Source: Streptomyces sp. NBC_01268
GTDB lineage: Bacteria > Actinomycetota > Actinomycetes > Streptomycetales > Streptomycetaceae
Direction of reading: 5' to 3'
Length of the DNA: 64,000 nt
NCBI RefSeq assembly: GCF_036240795.1
Contig: NZ_CP108454.1
Location: 4,278,001-4,342,000, forward strand
Positions 36,380-44,392 of this stretch are shown in pieces. The position numbers and the translations under genes were made by a program. The notes beneath the pieces are model-generated. The model was not told the origin of the DNA. It saw only the letters and a list, made by a program, of their open reading frames with translations, and made no database searches. How positions within the stretch are numbered: the first letter of the stretch is position 1; each line of letters starts with the position of its first letter.

Positions 36380-37174
36380 ATGAAGAAGCCGCGCGTGTTC
36401 GCCGCCCTGGTCCCGCTGCTCTTCCTCGTCGCCTGCGGTGCGCAGCAGGGGACAGGTTCCGGAGCCGGCACCGTCACCCCCGGTCTGCCCGTCGAGGGCA
36501 CCGACTGGACGATCGGGGCGGTCACGGTCGACGGCGCCCGGTCGGCGGCCCCACCCGGGGCGCGGGTGGCGTTCACGGAGGACGGGCGGGCCCGGGGGAA
36601 CAGCGGCTGCAACACCTTCGGCGCCGCCGTCGCCGTGGACGGCACGAGCCTCACCGTCTCCCCGAGCGAGGTCACCGAGATCGGCTGCCCCGCCGACCTG
36701 CACCGTTTCGAGACGGCCCTGCTGAAGGCGTTCGACGGCCGGCTCAAGGGCGAGTGGAGGGGGAAGGCGCTCACGCTGACCTCGCCGGACGGGCGCCGGG
36801 TCGTGGAGCTGTCCGCCGAGCCCGACGCCCCGCTCGTCGGCACCACCTGGACGGTGGACGGGCTGCTCTCCGGGAAGACCGCCGCGTCCCTCCCGGCCGG
36901 CTCCGAGGGCAAGGCGAAGCTGACCTTCGGCAAGGACGGGCGGCTCACCGGCAGCCTCGGCTGCAACCGGGTCACCGCGCCCGCGCGGATCAGCGGCGGG
37001 ACGATCACGCTCGGCGCGATCGCGACCACCCGGATGATCTGCACGGGGCCGCAGATGGACCTGGAGACGAAGCTGTACGAGGCCCTCGACGGCCCCCTCG
37101 GGTACCGGCTCGACCACCGCACCCTGACGGTCACCGACGCGGACGGGCAGGGCTTCACCGCGACCGCGGGCTGA
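36380..37174 (+). CDS. two-domain META/HslJ-like lipoprotein
   Basis: A 264-residue predicted lipoprotein: MKKPRVFAALVPLLFLVAC gives a lipobox LVAC with Cys19. Two META domains follow: GTDWTIGAVTVDG..NSGCNTFGAAV and GTTWTVDGLLSG..GSLGCNRVTAPARISG..IATTRMIC. The family includes heat-shock protein HslJ, an outer-face protein linked to novobiocin resistance; the role in Gram-positives is unknown. No close ribosome site; GAGGAG is about 20 nt away. Confidence 0.87.
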   Translation: MKKPRVFAALVPLLFLVACGAQQGTGSGAGTVTPGLPVEGTDWTIGAVTVDGARSAAPPGARVAFTEDGRARGNSGCNTFGAAVAVDGTSLTVSPSEVTEIGCPADLHRFETALLKAFDGRLKGEWRGKALTLTSPDGRRVVELSAEPDAPLVGTTWTVDGLLSGKTAASLPAGSEGKAKLTFGKDGRLTGSLGCNRVTAPARISGGTITLGAIATTRMICTGPQMDLETKLYEALDGPLGYRLDHRTLTVTDADGQGFTATAG

Positions 37175-37438
37175 GCCGGGAGGGCCTCCGGCCGTGCCGG
37201 GAGGGCCCGCCGGCTGCGTCCTCCGTCACATCCCGACCGTTCGGCCCGTGCCGTACGAGCGTCCGCTTCGGAGGGTCCCTTTCCCGGTCACCGGCCGGGA
37301 GCCCTTGTGCCCCTTGCTTTGTGGGCTCCGACAAGGATCGATGGATCAGTTCGTGGGATCGTACGAGCAGCTCGGGGGCCCTACCACGACCCGGTCGCCA
37401 ATTCGGACCGGTGGTCGATCTCGCCTACACTCGGAGCC

Positions 37439-38965
37439 GTGCCACGTGGTGACGGTCGACTCAATCACGATCTGCTCCCCGGCGAGAAAGGCCCCCAGGA
37501 CGCTTGTGGCGTCTTCGGTGTCTGGGCTCCGGGTGAAGAGGTCGCAAAGCTCACGTACTTCGGGCTCTACGCCCTCCAGCATCGGGGTCAGGAATCCGCG
37601 GGAATCGCGGTAAGCAACGGCTCCCAGATCCTCGTCTTCAAGGACATGGGCCTCGTGTCCCAGGTCTTCGACGAGACCTCTCTCGGTTCCCTCCAAGGTC
37701 ATATCGCGGTCGGTCACGCCCGCTACTCGACCACCGGGGCCTCCGTGTGGGAGAACGCGCAGCCGACGTTCCGGGCGACCGCCCACGGCTCGATCGCGCT
37801 CGGCCACAACGGCAACCTGGTGAACACGGCCCAGCTGGCCGAGATGGTCGCGGAACTCCCCAAGCGGGAGGGCCGGTCCACTCAGGTCGCCGCGACGAAC
37901 GACACCGACCTGGTGACCGCGCTGCTCGCGGGCCAGGCGGACGAGGACGGCAAGCCGCTCACCATCGAGCAGGCGGCCGCGAAGGTCCTCCCCGAGGTCC
38001 GGGGCGCCTTCTCCCTCGTCTTCATGGACGAGCACACGCTCTACGCGGCCCGTGACCCGCAGGGCATCCGCCCGCTGGTCCTCGGCCGGCTGGAGCGCGG
38101 CTGGGTCGTCGCGTCGGAGTCCGCCGCCCTCGACATCTGCGGTGCGACCTTCGTCCGCGAGGTCGAGCCGGGCGAGCTGGTGGCCATCGACGAGAACGGC
38201 ATCCGCACCTCGCGCTTCGCAGAAGCGAAGCCCAAGGGCTGTGTCTTCGAGTACGTCTACCTGGCCCGTCCCGACACGGACATCGCCGGCCGCAACGTGT
38301 ACCTCTCCCGCGTGGAGATGGGCCGCAAGCTGGCCAAGGAAGCGCCCGTCGAAGCCGACCTGGTCATAGCGACGCCGGAGTCCGGCACGCCGGCCGCCAT
38401 CGGCTACGCGGAGGCCTCGGGCATCCCGTTCGGTGCCGGCCTGGTCAAGAACGCCTACGTCGGCCGGACCTTCATCCAGCCCTCGCAGACCATCCGCCAG
38501 CTGGGCATCCGGCTGAAGCTGAACCCCCTCAAGGAAGTCATCAAGGGGAAGAAGCTGGTGGTCGTGGACGACTCGATCGTCCGCGGCAACACCCAGCGCG
38601 CCCTGGTCAGGATGCTCCGCGAGGCCGGTGCCGCCGAGGTCCACATCCGGATCTCCTCGCCGCCGGTGAAGTGGCCCTGCTTCTTCGGTATCGACTTCGC
38701 CACCCGCGCGGAGCTGATCGCCAACGGCATGACGGTCGACGAGATCGGCAAGTCGCTCGGCGCGGACTCGCTCTCGTACATCTCGCTCGACGGGATGATC
38801 GAGGCGACCACCATCCAGAAGCCCAACCTGTGCCGCGCCTGCTTCGACGGCGAGTACCCGATGGAGCTTCCGGACCCCGAGCTGCTCGGCAAGCAGCTCC
38901 TGGAGACCGAGCTGGCCGCGGGCCCCGCAGCCACCGCGGCCGCGGACGCCCTCCGCCGCCCGTAA
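37439..38965 (+). CDS. purF: amidophosphoribosyltransferase
   Basis: First committed purine enzyme (PRPP plus glutamine to phosphoribosylamine). 508 residues. A propeptide of about 22 residues is removed to expose Cys23 in QDACGVFGVW as N-terminal nucleophile. Glutaminase motifs are LQHRGQESAGI and GHARYSTTG, the PRPP loop is VVVDDSIVRGNTQ, and the cysteines in KWPCFFGI and NLCRACFD indicate the [4Fe-4S]-type enzyme of Bacillus. GTG start 7 nt after TACACT (37426-37431), predicted leaderless. Followed by purM. Confidence 0.98.
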   Translation: MPRGDGRLNHDLLPGEKGPQDACGVFGVWAPGEEVAKLTYFGLYALQHRGQESAGIAVSNGSQILVFKDMGLVSQVFDETSLGSLQGHIAVGHARYSTTGASVWENAQPTFRATAHGSIALGHNGNLVNTAQLAEMVAELPKREGRSTQVAATNDTDLVTALLAGQADEDGKPLTIEQAAAKVLPEVRGAFSLVFMDEHTLYAARDPQGIRPLVLGRLERGWVVASESAALDICGATFVREVEPGELVAIDENGIRTSRFAEAKPKGCVFEYVYLARPDTDIAGRNVYLSRVEMGRKLAKEAPVEADLVIATPESGTPAAIGYAEASGIPFGAGLVKNAYVGRTFIQPSQTIRQLGIRLKLNPLKEVIKGKKLVVVDDSIVRGNTQRALVRMLREAGAAEVHIRISSPPVKWPCFFGIDFATRAELIANGMTVDEIGKSLGADSLSYISLDGMIEATTIQKPNLCRACFDGEYPMELPDPELLGKQLLETELAAGPAATAAADALRRP

Positions 38966-39009
38966 CACCCCGCTGCGCCCCCGCAGTACGACACGAAAGT
39001 TCTGAAGCC

Positions 39010-40077
39010 ATGTCTCAGGCCACCGGTGCCAGCTACGCGAGCGCGGGCGTCGACATCGAAGCGGGCGACCGCGCCGTCGAACTCATGAAGGAGTGGGTGA
39101 AGAAGACCCAGCGCCCCGAGGTCCTCGGCGGCCTCGGCGGCTTCGCCGGCCTCTTCGACGCCTCCGCCCTCAAGCGGTACGAGCGCCCGCTGCTCGCCTC
39201 GGCGACCGACGGCGTCGGCACGAAGGTCGACATCGCCCGCCAGATGGGCGTGTACGACACGATCGGCCACGACCTGGTCGCCATGGTCATGGACGACATC
39301 GTCGTCTGCGGCGCCGAGCCGCTCTTCATGACCGACTACATCTGCGTCGGCAAGGTGCACCCCGAGCGGGTCGCCGCCATCGTCAAGGGCATCGCCGAGG
39401 GCTGCGTCCTGGCCGGCTGCGCCCTGGTCGGCGGCGAGACGGCGGAGCACCCGGGCCTCCTGGGCCCGGACGACTTCGACGTCGCGGGCGCCGGCACGGG
39501 TGTCGTGGAGTACGACCGGCTGCTCGGCGCGGATCGCATCCGTACGGGTGACGCGGTCATCGCCATGGCGTCCTCCGGTCTTCACTCCAACGGGTACTCG
39601 CTCGTCCGCCACGTGGTCTTCGACCGCGCCGGCATGACCCTGGACCAGCAGGTCGAGGAGTTCGGCCGGACCCTGGGCGAGGAGCTCCTGGAGCCCACCA
39701 AGATCTACTCGCTGGACTGCCTGGCGCTGACCCGGACCACCGACGTCCACGCCTTCAGCCACATCACGGGCGGCGGCCTGGCCGCCAACCTGGCGCGGGT
39801 GATCCCGGACGGCCTGCACGCCACCGTGGACCGTTCGACGTGGGCCCCGGGCGCGGTCTTCGACCTGGTCGGCAAGGCCGGACAGGTCGAGCGCCTGGAG
39901 CTGGAGAAGACCCTCAACATGGGCGTCGGCATGATGGCCGTGGTCCCCGCCGACTCGGTGGACGCGGCGCTCACCACGCTGGCCGACCGGGGCGTCGAGT
40001 CCTGGGTGGCCGGTGAGATCACCGAGCGCGGCGACAAGGCGAGTGGCGCGGAGCTGGTCGGCGACTACGCGAAGTAG
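39010..40077 (+). CDS. purM: AIR synthetase
   Basis: Phosphoribosylformylglycinamidine cyclo-ligase, 355 residues: ATP-dependent ring closure of FGAM to AIR. Markers are ASAGVDIEAGDRAVELMK, LLASATDGVGTKVDIA, the DDIVVCGAEPLFMTDYI block, LVGGETAEHPG, SSGLHSNGYSL and HITGGGLAANL. It lies 44 nt after purF on the same strand, likely one operon. Terminated by the very stable hairpin at 40089-40140. Confidence 0.98.
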   Translation: MSQATGASYASAGVDIEAGDRAVELMKEWVKKTQRPEVLGGLGGFAGLFDASALKRYERPLLASATDGVGTKVDIARQMGVYDTIGHDLVAMVMDDIVVCGAEPLFMTDYICVGKVHPERVAAIVKGIAEGCVLAGCALVGGETAEHPGLLGPDDFDVAGAGTGVVEYDRLLGADRIRTGDAVIAMASSGLHSNGYSLVRHVVFDRAGMTLDQQVEEFGRTLGEELLEPTKIYSLDCLALTRTTDVHAFSHITGGGLAANLARVIPDGLHATVDRSTWAPGAVFDLVGKAGQVERLELEKTLNMGVGMMAVVPADSVDAALTTLADRGVESWVAGEITERGDKASGAELVGDYAK

Positions 40078-40088
40078 CCGGCCCCGGC

Positions 40089-40140
40089 ACGTACGCGGAA
40101 GGGCACCCCTTGACCTCAAGGGGTGCCCTTCCGCGTACGT
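40089..40140. terminator. 25-bp perfect hairpin between purM and the DUF3073 gene
   Basis: Left arm 40089-40113 and right arm 40116-40140 are exact complements (ends ACGTACGCGG / CCGCGTACGT), leaving a minimal loop around TTGACCTCAA. It terminates purM and possibly the convergent DUF3073 gene. Confidence 0.88.
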
Positions 40141-40299
40141 ACGGGGTGGGGAGCCGTGTCCCGGGCCGGTGCGCCGGCGGTGTCGCGGGCGTCCCCGGAC
40201 CGCTACCGTCCTCGGCGCCGCCGCTCCTGGAGCGGCCGTTTCCGGACAGCGCAGAAACCCGGTCCGGGTACCCCGGACCGGGCTGCGATGTTCAGAAGG

Positions 40300-40554
40300 T
40301 CAAGCGCGACGCTGAGTGGACGCCGGACCGGACTCGTCGTCCTCGTCCTCGTCCGTGTTGTAGAGATCCGCGTACTGCGCGTACGGGTCGTCTTCCTCGT
40401 CGTCGTCGTCCTCGAACGGCTCGCCATTCGGCGGCTGATTCGAGGTCGATGCGCCCAGCTCATTGGCCAGACGCGACAGGTCAGTCCCGCCGCTGCTGTA
40501 CTTCAGCTGGCGGGCGACCTTCGTCTGCTTGGCCTTTGCCCGGCCGCGCCCCAT
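40300..40554 (-). CDS. DUF3073 protein
   Basis: An 84-residue highly charged protein conserved in actinobacteria next to purM. It starts MGRGRAKAKQTKVARQLKY (basic) and ends in a long acidic tract (EDDDDEEDDPYAQYADL). The family has no assigned function; basic and acidic ends suggest nucleic-acid or protein binding. The start at 40554 gives the canonical N-terminus. Confidence 0.92.
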   Translation of the reverse strand: MGRGRAKAKQTKVARQLKYSSGGTDLSRLANELGASTSNQPPNGEPFEDDDDEEDDPYAQYADLYNTDEDEDDESGPASTQRRA

Positions 40555-40855
40555 GGCTCGACCCCCTCGGTGACGGGGCTCGACGGCCCCAGAGTCTTGA
40601 CACGCGTTCATGATCCGGAACGGACTCTCGAATGAGAGACCGGTCCGTAGGGCTTCAACGGTACCTGTTTCCGTCGGTCTACGGTACGCCGCGCGCATCA
40701 CATACCTCGGTACAGAACCTTCGAGGAGCCCCGTCCTCGCTGGTCAATCGCGATTTTAACCCCTTCTTGAGGGGCGACCCGCCGATCGGCGTGAGCGAAG
40801 TCTCCCGAATCGGCCCGGGAGGGGCTCTCCGTCGGCGGGCCGCCCCCGGCGAGGG
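40555..40855. other. 301-bp gap upstream of the DUF3073 gene
   Basis: No gene seen. It contains small inverted repeats (CTCTC-GAAT-GAGAG near 40627, CCCCTTCTTGAGGGG near 40760) and must include the DUF3073 promoter and the end of the vdh transcript. Confidence 0.5.
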
Positions 40856-41944
40856 TCAGTCGCGGCGGGCCTCGGCCATCCTCTGCTCGGCGATCCGGTC
40901 GGCCGCGGCGGCCGGCGGAATCCCATCAGACTTTGCGCGAGCGAAGATTTCGAGGGTGGTGTCGAAGATCTTCGTCGCCTTGGCCTTGCAGCGGTCGAAG
41001 TCGAAGCCGTGCAGCTCGTCGGCCACCTGGATCACGCCACCGGCGTTGATCACGTAGTCGGGCGCGTAGAGGATGCCGCGCTCCGAGAGGTCCTTCTCGA
41101 CGCCGGGGTGCGCGAGCTGGTTGTTGGCGGCACCGCAGACGATCTTGGCGGTGAGGACCGGCACGGTGGCGTCGTTCAGCGCCCCGCCGAGGGCGCAGGG
41201 GGCGTAGACGTCCAGGCCCTCGGTGCGGATCAGCGCGTCGGTGTCGGCGACCACGGAGACCTGCGGGAACTTCTCGGTGATCCGGCGCACCGACTCCTCG
41301 CGGACGTCGGTGATCACGACCTCGGCACCGTCGGAGATCAGGTGCTCGACCAGGTAGTGGCCGACCTTGCCGACGCCCGCCACGCCGACCTTGCGGCCGC
41401 GGAGGGTGGGGTCGCCCCAGAGGAACTGCGCGGAGGCGCGCATGCCCTGGAAGACGCCGAAGGCGGTGAGGACGGAGGAGTCGCCGGCGCCGCCGTTCTC
41501 GGGGGAGCGGCCGGTGGTCCACTGGTTGGTGCGGGCCACGACGTCCATGTCGGCGACGTAGGTGCCGACGTCGCAGGCCGTCACGTAGCGGCCGCCGAGG
41601 GAGGCCACGAAGCGCCCGTAGGCGAGCAGGAGCTCCTCGGTCTTGATCGTCTCGGGGTCACCGATGATCACTGCCTTGCCGCCGCCGTGGTCGAGGCCGG
41701 CCATGGCGTTCTTGTACGACATGCCGCGGGAGAGGTTCAGCGCGTCGGCGACGGCCTCCGCCTCGGTGGCGTACGGGTAGAAGCGGGTGCCGCCGAGGGC
41801 GGGGCCCAGGGCGGTGTTGTGGAGGGCGATGACGGCCTTGAGGCCGGTGGCGCGGTCCTGGCACAGCACGACTTGTTCGTGGCCGCCCTGCTCCGAGTGG
41901 AACAGGGTGTGCAGTACATCAGGAACGCCGGTCACATCGGTCAC
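40856..41944 (-). CDS. vdh: valine (branched-chain amino acid) dehydrogenase
   Basis: NAD-dependent Glu/Leu/Phe/Val dehydrogenase family, 362 residues, close to Streptomyces Vdh, which deaminates valine, leucine and isoleucine to feed acyl-CoA precursors. The substrate domain has [14 protein letters not shown] and [19 protein letters not shown], with the catalytic Lys in GGGK. The Rossmann part has [13 protein letters not shown], and the [11 protein letters not shown] motif is typical. GTG at 41944 with GGGAG 8 nt upstream. Divergent from the hypothetical gene at 42098. Confidence 0.95.
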   Translation of the reverse strand: MTDVTGVPDVLHTLFHSEQGGHEQVVLCQDRATGLKAVIALHNTALGPALGGTRFYPYATEAEAVADALNLSRGMSYKNAMAGLDHGGGKAVIIGDPETIKTEELLLAYGRFVASLGGRYVTACDVGTYVADMDVVARTNQWTTGRSPENGGAGDSSVLTAFGVFQGMRASAQFLWGDPTLRGRKVGVAGVGKVGHYLVEHLISDGAEVVITDVREESVRRITEKFPQVSVVADTDALIRTEGLDVYAPCALGGALNDATVPVLTAKIVCGAANNQLAHPGVEKDLSERGILYAPDYVINAGGVIQVADELHGFDFDRCKAKATKIFDTTLEIFARAKSDGIPPAAAADRIAEQRMAEARRD

Positions 41945-42097
41945 GGTGGTGACTCCCAAGTTGATGCGGCGGAAGGTCCCCCCTGCGGGTGGGGGTGGGA
42001 CCAGGTCGGCACGAGGGTAAGTCCTACCTGGCCGTAGCAGGGACGCAGTGCTGAGGATCACCCCCTCCCGGAGTACCCGCGTGGAAGGATTTGCGAC

Positions 42098-43012
42098 ATG
42101 CCGGACCCGTCGTGCCCCTCTTCGGTGCCCGTTCCGTACGCCTCCTACTTGCGGGTGTACGAGCCGCTGGCCGCGTTCCCGGAGCCGGAGCGGAGCCACT
42201 GGGCCCGCTACGCCTGCCGTACGGACCTGCCGGGGGCGCAGCAGGAACTGCGGAGCTCGCTGGCGGACTTGGTGCGGGTGCCGCCGGCTCCGGTGCCGGC
42301 CCGCGAGAGCGGGGACGCGTTCGTGGTGACGGTGGACGGGACGGTCCTGGTCTGTCCGTGGCGCACCCGGCTGCGCGGCTGGCTGGCGCTGGAGGAGCTG
42401 GTGGGCGGGACGCTGCCGGCGCCGGTCCTGGACGCGATGCTGGCGCCGGAGGCGCGGGCGCGGGTGGCGGCGGAGCACGAGCGGTGGCGGGAGCGGAATC
42501 CGGACGCGCGGCCGTGGATCCGCGGCGCGGTGTGGCAGGTGCCGCTCCGGTGGTTCGCGCTCTTCTCGGACGAGGAGCGGGAGTACGAGCCGGGGGCCCC
42601 GGGCGGGGCGGGCACGGGCGGCACAGGCGGCGGAGGGAGCGAGGGCGCCGGCGAGGCCGTGGCCCGGCCGCCGGTGCTGCGCTACCGGACGCCGATGGTG
42701 CAGGCGCGGCGGCGGCTCGCGCGGGCCCTGAAGGCGCTGCGGGAGGCGATCGACGAGGGCCCGATGACGGAGGGTCTGGTCGAGGTGGGGCGCTGGCTGG
42801 AGGAGTTCCATCCGCGGGCGCTGGTGGAGCTGGACTACGGCGGCCTGGTGCACGCGCTCGCGGCGGAGGCGCTGGAGGCGGACCGGTCGGCGGCCGACAT
42901 GGCGGTGGGGATCGCGGCGCTGCGGGACGGCGACGAGGAGGCCGCGCAGGCGGCGTACGGGCGGCTGGCGGAGCGGTGGCGGGCGGTCCGCGACCTCCAG
43001 TTCGCCAACTGA
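42098..43012 (+). CDS. conserved actinobacterial hypothetical protein
   Basis: A 304-residue protein I do not recognise as a family with known function. It begins with a short Pro-rich stretch ([22 protein letters not shown]), has a central [18 protein letters not shown] block, a Gly/Thr/Glu linker (about residues 168-190), and a helical C-terminal half ([42 protein letters not shown]). No signal peptide or TM. Its place between vdh and bldC is conserved in Streptomyces from memory. Confidence 0.78.
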   Translation: MPDPSCPSSVPVPYASYLRVYEPLAAFPEPERSHWARYACRTDLPGAQQELRSSLADLVRVPPAPVPARESGDAFVVTVDGTVLVCPWRTRLRGWLALEELVGGTLPAPVLDAMLAPEARARVAAEHERWRERNPDARPWIRGAVWQVPLRWFALFSDEEREYEPGAPGGAGTGGTGGGGSEGAGEAVARPPVLRYRTPMVQARRRLARALKALREAIDEGPMTEGLVEVGRWLEEFHPRALVELDYGGLVHALAAEALEADRSAADMAVGIAALRDGDEEAAQAAYGRLAERWRAVRDLQFAN

Positions 43013-43600
43013 CGGGGCCGGTCTTCCCCCCTGGAACCGACCGTCCTCGCGGTTATCACTCGACAGATCGGGTCCATCTGGCTTAAATGATCTTCTCGCT
43101 GGACGTCTGTTCGGGTCTTTGGTGTGTTCTCGTGGGGACGTTGGGGCGGGTGTGGCAGGACGTAGGTCCCGATCCGGGCCTTTGGCTCAAGCGTGACGGA
43201 CAGCACTTACCGCACCCTTGCGCCCATCACCCACCCTCGTGCCAAAATAGGACAAGGAGTCCGGGGAGGGTTCCTTCCGTCCAAGTAAGGGCGGAAAGCT
43301 CAGCATTGCACTCTATGGGGGGTCTGAGGACTCCTGATCGCTCTGTGACTGATCGTCACAGGGGCGTGACTGTCCGTTATGGCATGGTCCATCGACTTCC
43401 GCCGCTGATGAACACCTGCGAGGGCAATTCCATCGGTTTGGCCGACGTGGCTGGACGGATGGTGTAGTTGTAGTGCCGAGGACAAGCCGTTCGTCCTATA
43501 ACCGACTCGGCCCGCTACTGCCATTTCGGGCAACGCGGGTCAAGGTGCAGAATTTAGAGGAAAGAACCGAGAAGGTTCGGTTCTCCCGAGGAGGCCGCTC
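43013..43600 (+). promoter_or_regulatory. 588-bp upstream region of bldC
   Basis: No convincing gene. It holds an inverted repeat CTGTGAC-TGATC-GTCACAG (43343-43361). A GAGGAGG-like ribosome site (CCGAGGAGG) lies about 7 nt before the bldC ATG. The long leader suggests extended upstream regulation of bldC. Confidence 0.6.
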
Positions 43601-43807
43601 ATGACCGCTCGCACCCCTGATGCCGAGCCGCTGCTGACCCCTGCCGAGGTTGCCACGATGTTCCGCGTGGACCCGAAGACGGTGACCCGTTGGGCGAAGG
43701 CGGGCAAGCTCACGTCCATCCGCACCCTGGGTGGGCACCGCCGGTACCGCGAGGCCGAGGTTCGCGCTCTGCTGGCGGGTATTCCGCAGCAGCGTAGCGA
43801 GGCCTGA
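43601..43807 (+). CDS. bldC: developmental regulator BldC
   Basis: A 68-residue MerR-type winged-helix protein lacking the MerR coiled coil and effector domain. LLTPAEVATMFRVDPKTVTRWAKAGKLTSIRTLGGHRRYREAEVRALL is essentially the whole DNA-binding fold. BldC binds direct repeats cooperatively and holds back sporulation genes in Streptomyces. ATG with GAGGAGG upstream; monocistronic with an excellent terminator at 43935. Confidence 0.97.
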   Translation: MTARTPDAEPLLTPAEVATMFRVDPKTVTRWAKAGKLTSIRTLGGHRRYREAEVRALLAGIPQQRSEA

Positions 43808-43934
43808 GGCGCTCGCGACTTACGCAACACCCCGTAATACCTGCACCACCGGGCACACGCCGGGTCCCCCAACCTGGTCCGCCCACCCCAAGCTCTGCTG
43901 ACGAACGACCTGCCCCAACAGGTTCTCCGTCGTC

Positions 43935-43974
43935 GATCGCGCTGGACTCCGCCGGGTCCAGCGCGATCTTTTTA
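43935..43974 (+). terminator. intrinsic terminator after bldC
   Basis: A 12-bp stem (GATCGCGCTGGA / TCCAGCGCGATC) with a 10-nt loop is followed by TTTTTAT. It lies 127 nt after bldC. Confidence 0.88.
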
Positions 43975-44190
43975 TGTCCGGCGCCGACCCCGTCCCTGCG
44001 GTGCAATTGCACATATTAAATCGAAGCCATGTAGGAAGGGTGTAAGTGAAGCACTTCCGAAAACGGATTGAGTGACACCCGTCACATCGTCAGACTCTTG
44101 TCATGGAACAGCCTTCCACCCCCCGGAGGCTCGCCAACGCGCCGTTGGTCACCCCTTGCCGGGACCTTGGTCCCTCGCGGGCGGGAACGC
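43975..44190. other. AT-rich non-coding island with inverted repeats
   Basis: No gene. The stretch has the palindrome GTGCAATTGCAC (44001-44012), AAGTG-AAG-CACTT (about 44044-44056), GTGAC-ACCC-GTCAC (44072-44085) and GGGACC-TT-GGTCCC (44161-44174). It is unusually A+T-rich for this chromosome. Confidence 0.6.
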
Positions 44191-44224
44191 AAGAAGGCCC
44201 GCACCGAACGGTGCGGGCCTTCTT
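44191..44224 (-). terminator. terminator downstream of tRNA-Asp
   Basis: A 15-bp perfect stem (AAGAAGGCCCGCACC and complement) with GAAC loop, 5 nt past the tRNA 3' end on the minus strand. Confidence 0.85.
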
Positions 44225-44228
44225 CGCT

Positions 44229-44305
44229 GGCGATCCTGACGGGACTTGAACCCGCGACCTCCACCTTGACAGGGTGGCGAGCTAACCAACTGCTCCACAG
44301 GACCT
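44229..44305 (-). tRNA. tRNA-Asp(GUC), CCA encoded
   Basis: Acceptor GGTCCTG/CAGGATC, anticodon loop CTGTCAA, T loop GTTCAAGTC, discriminator G then encoded CCA. Confidence 0.97.
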
Positions 44306-44392
44306 TCGCAGCCGCTGAACCGTGGCTGCGAAGATGACTGTACAGCAGGTCAGCGGTCTGGTCGAACTCGCCGGGCGGGCCCGCCGAACGGG

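Noticed and set aside
43087..43467. A 126-codon open frame upstream of bldC.
   Set aside because: It contains the inverted repeat 43343-43361, has no ribosome site and an atypical residue composition; better explained as leader DNA.
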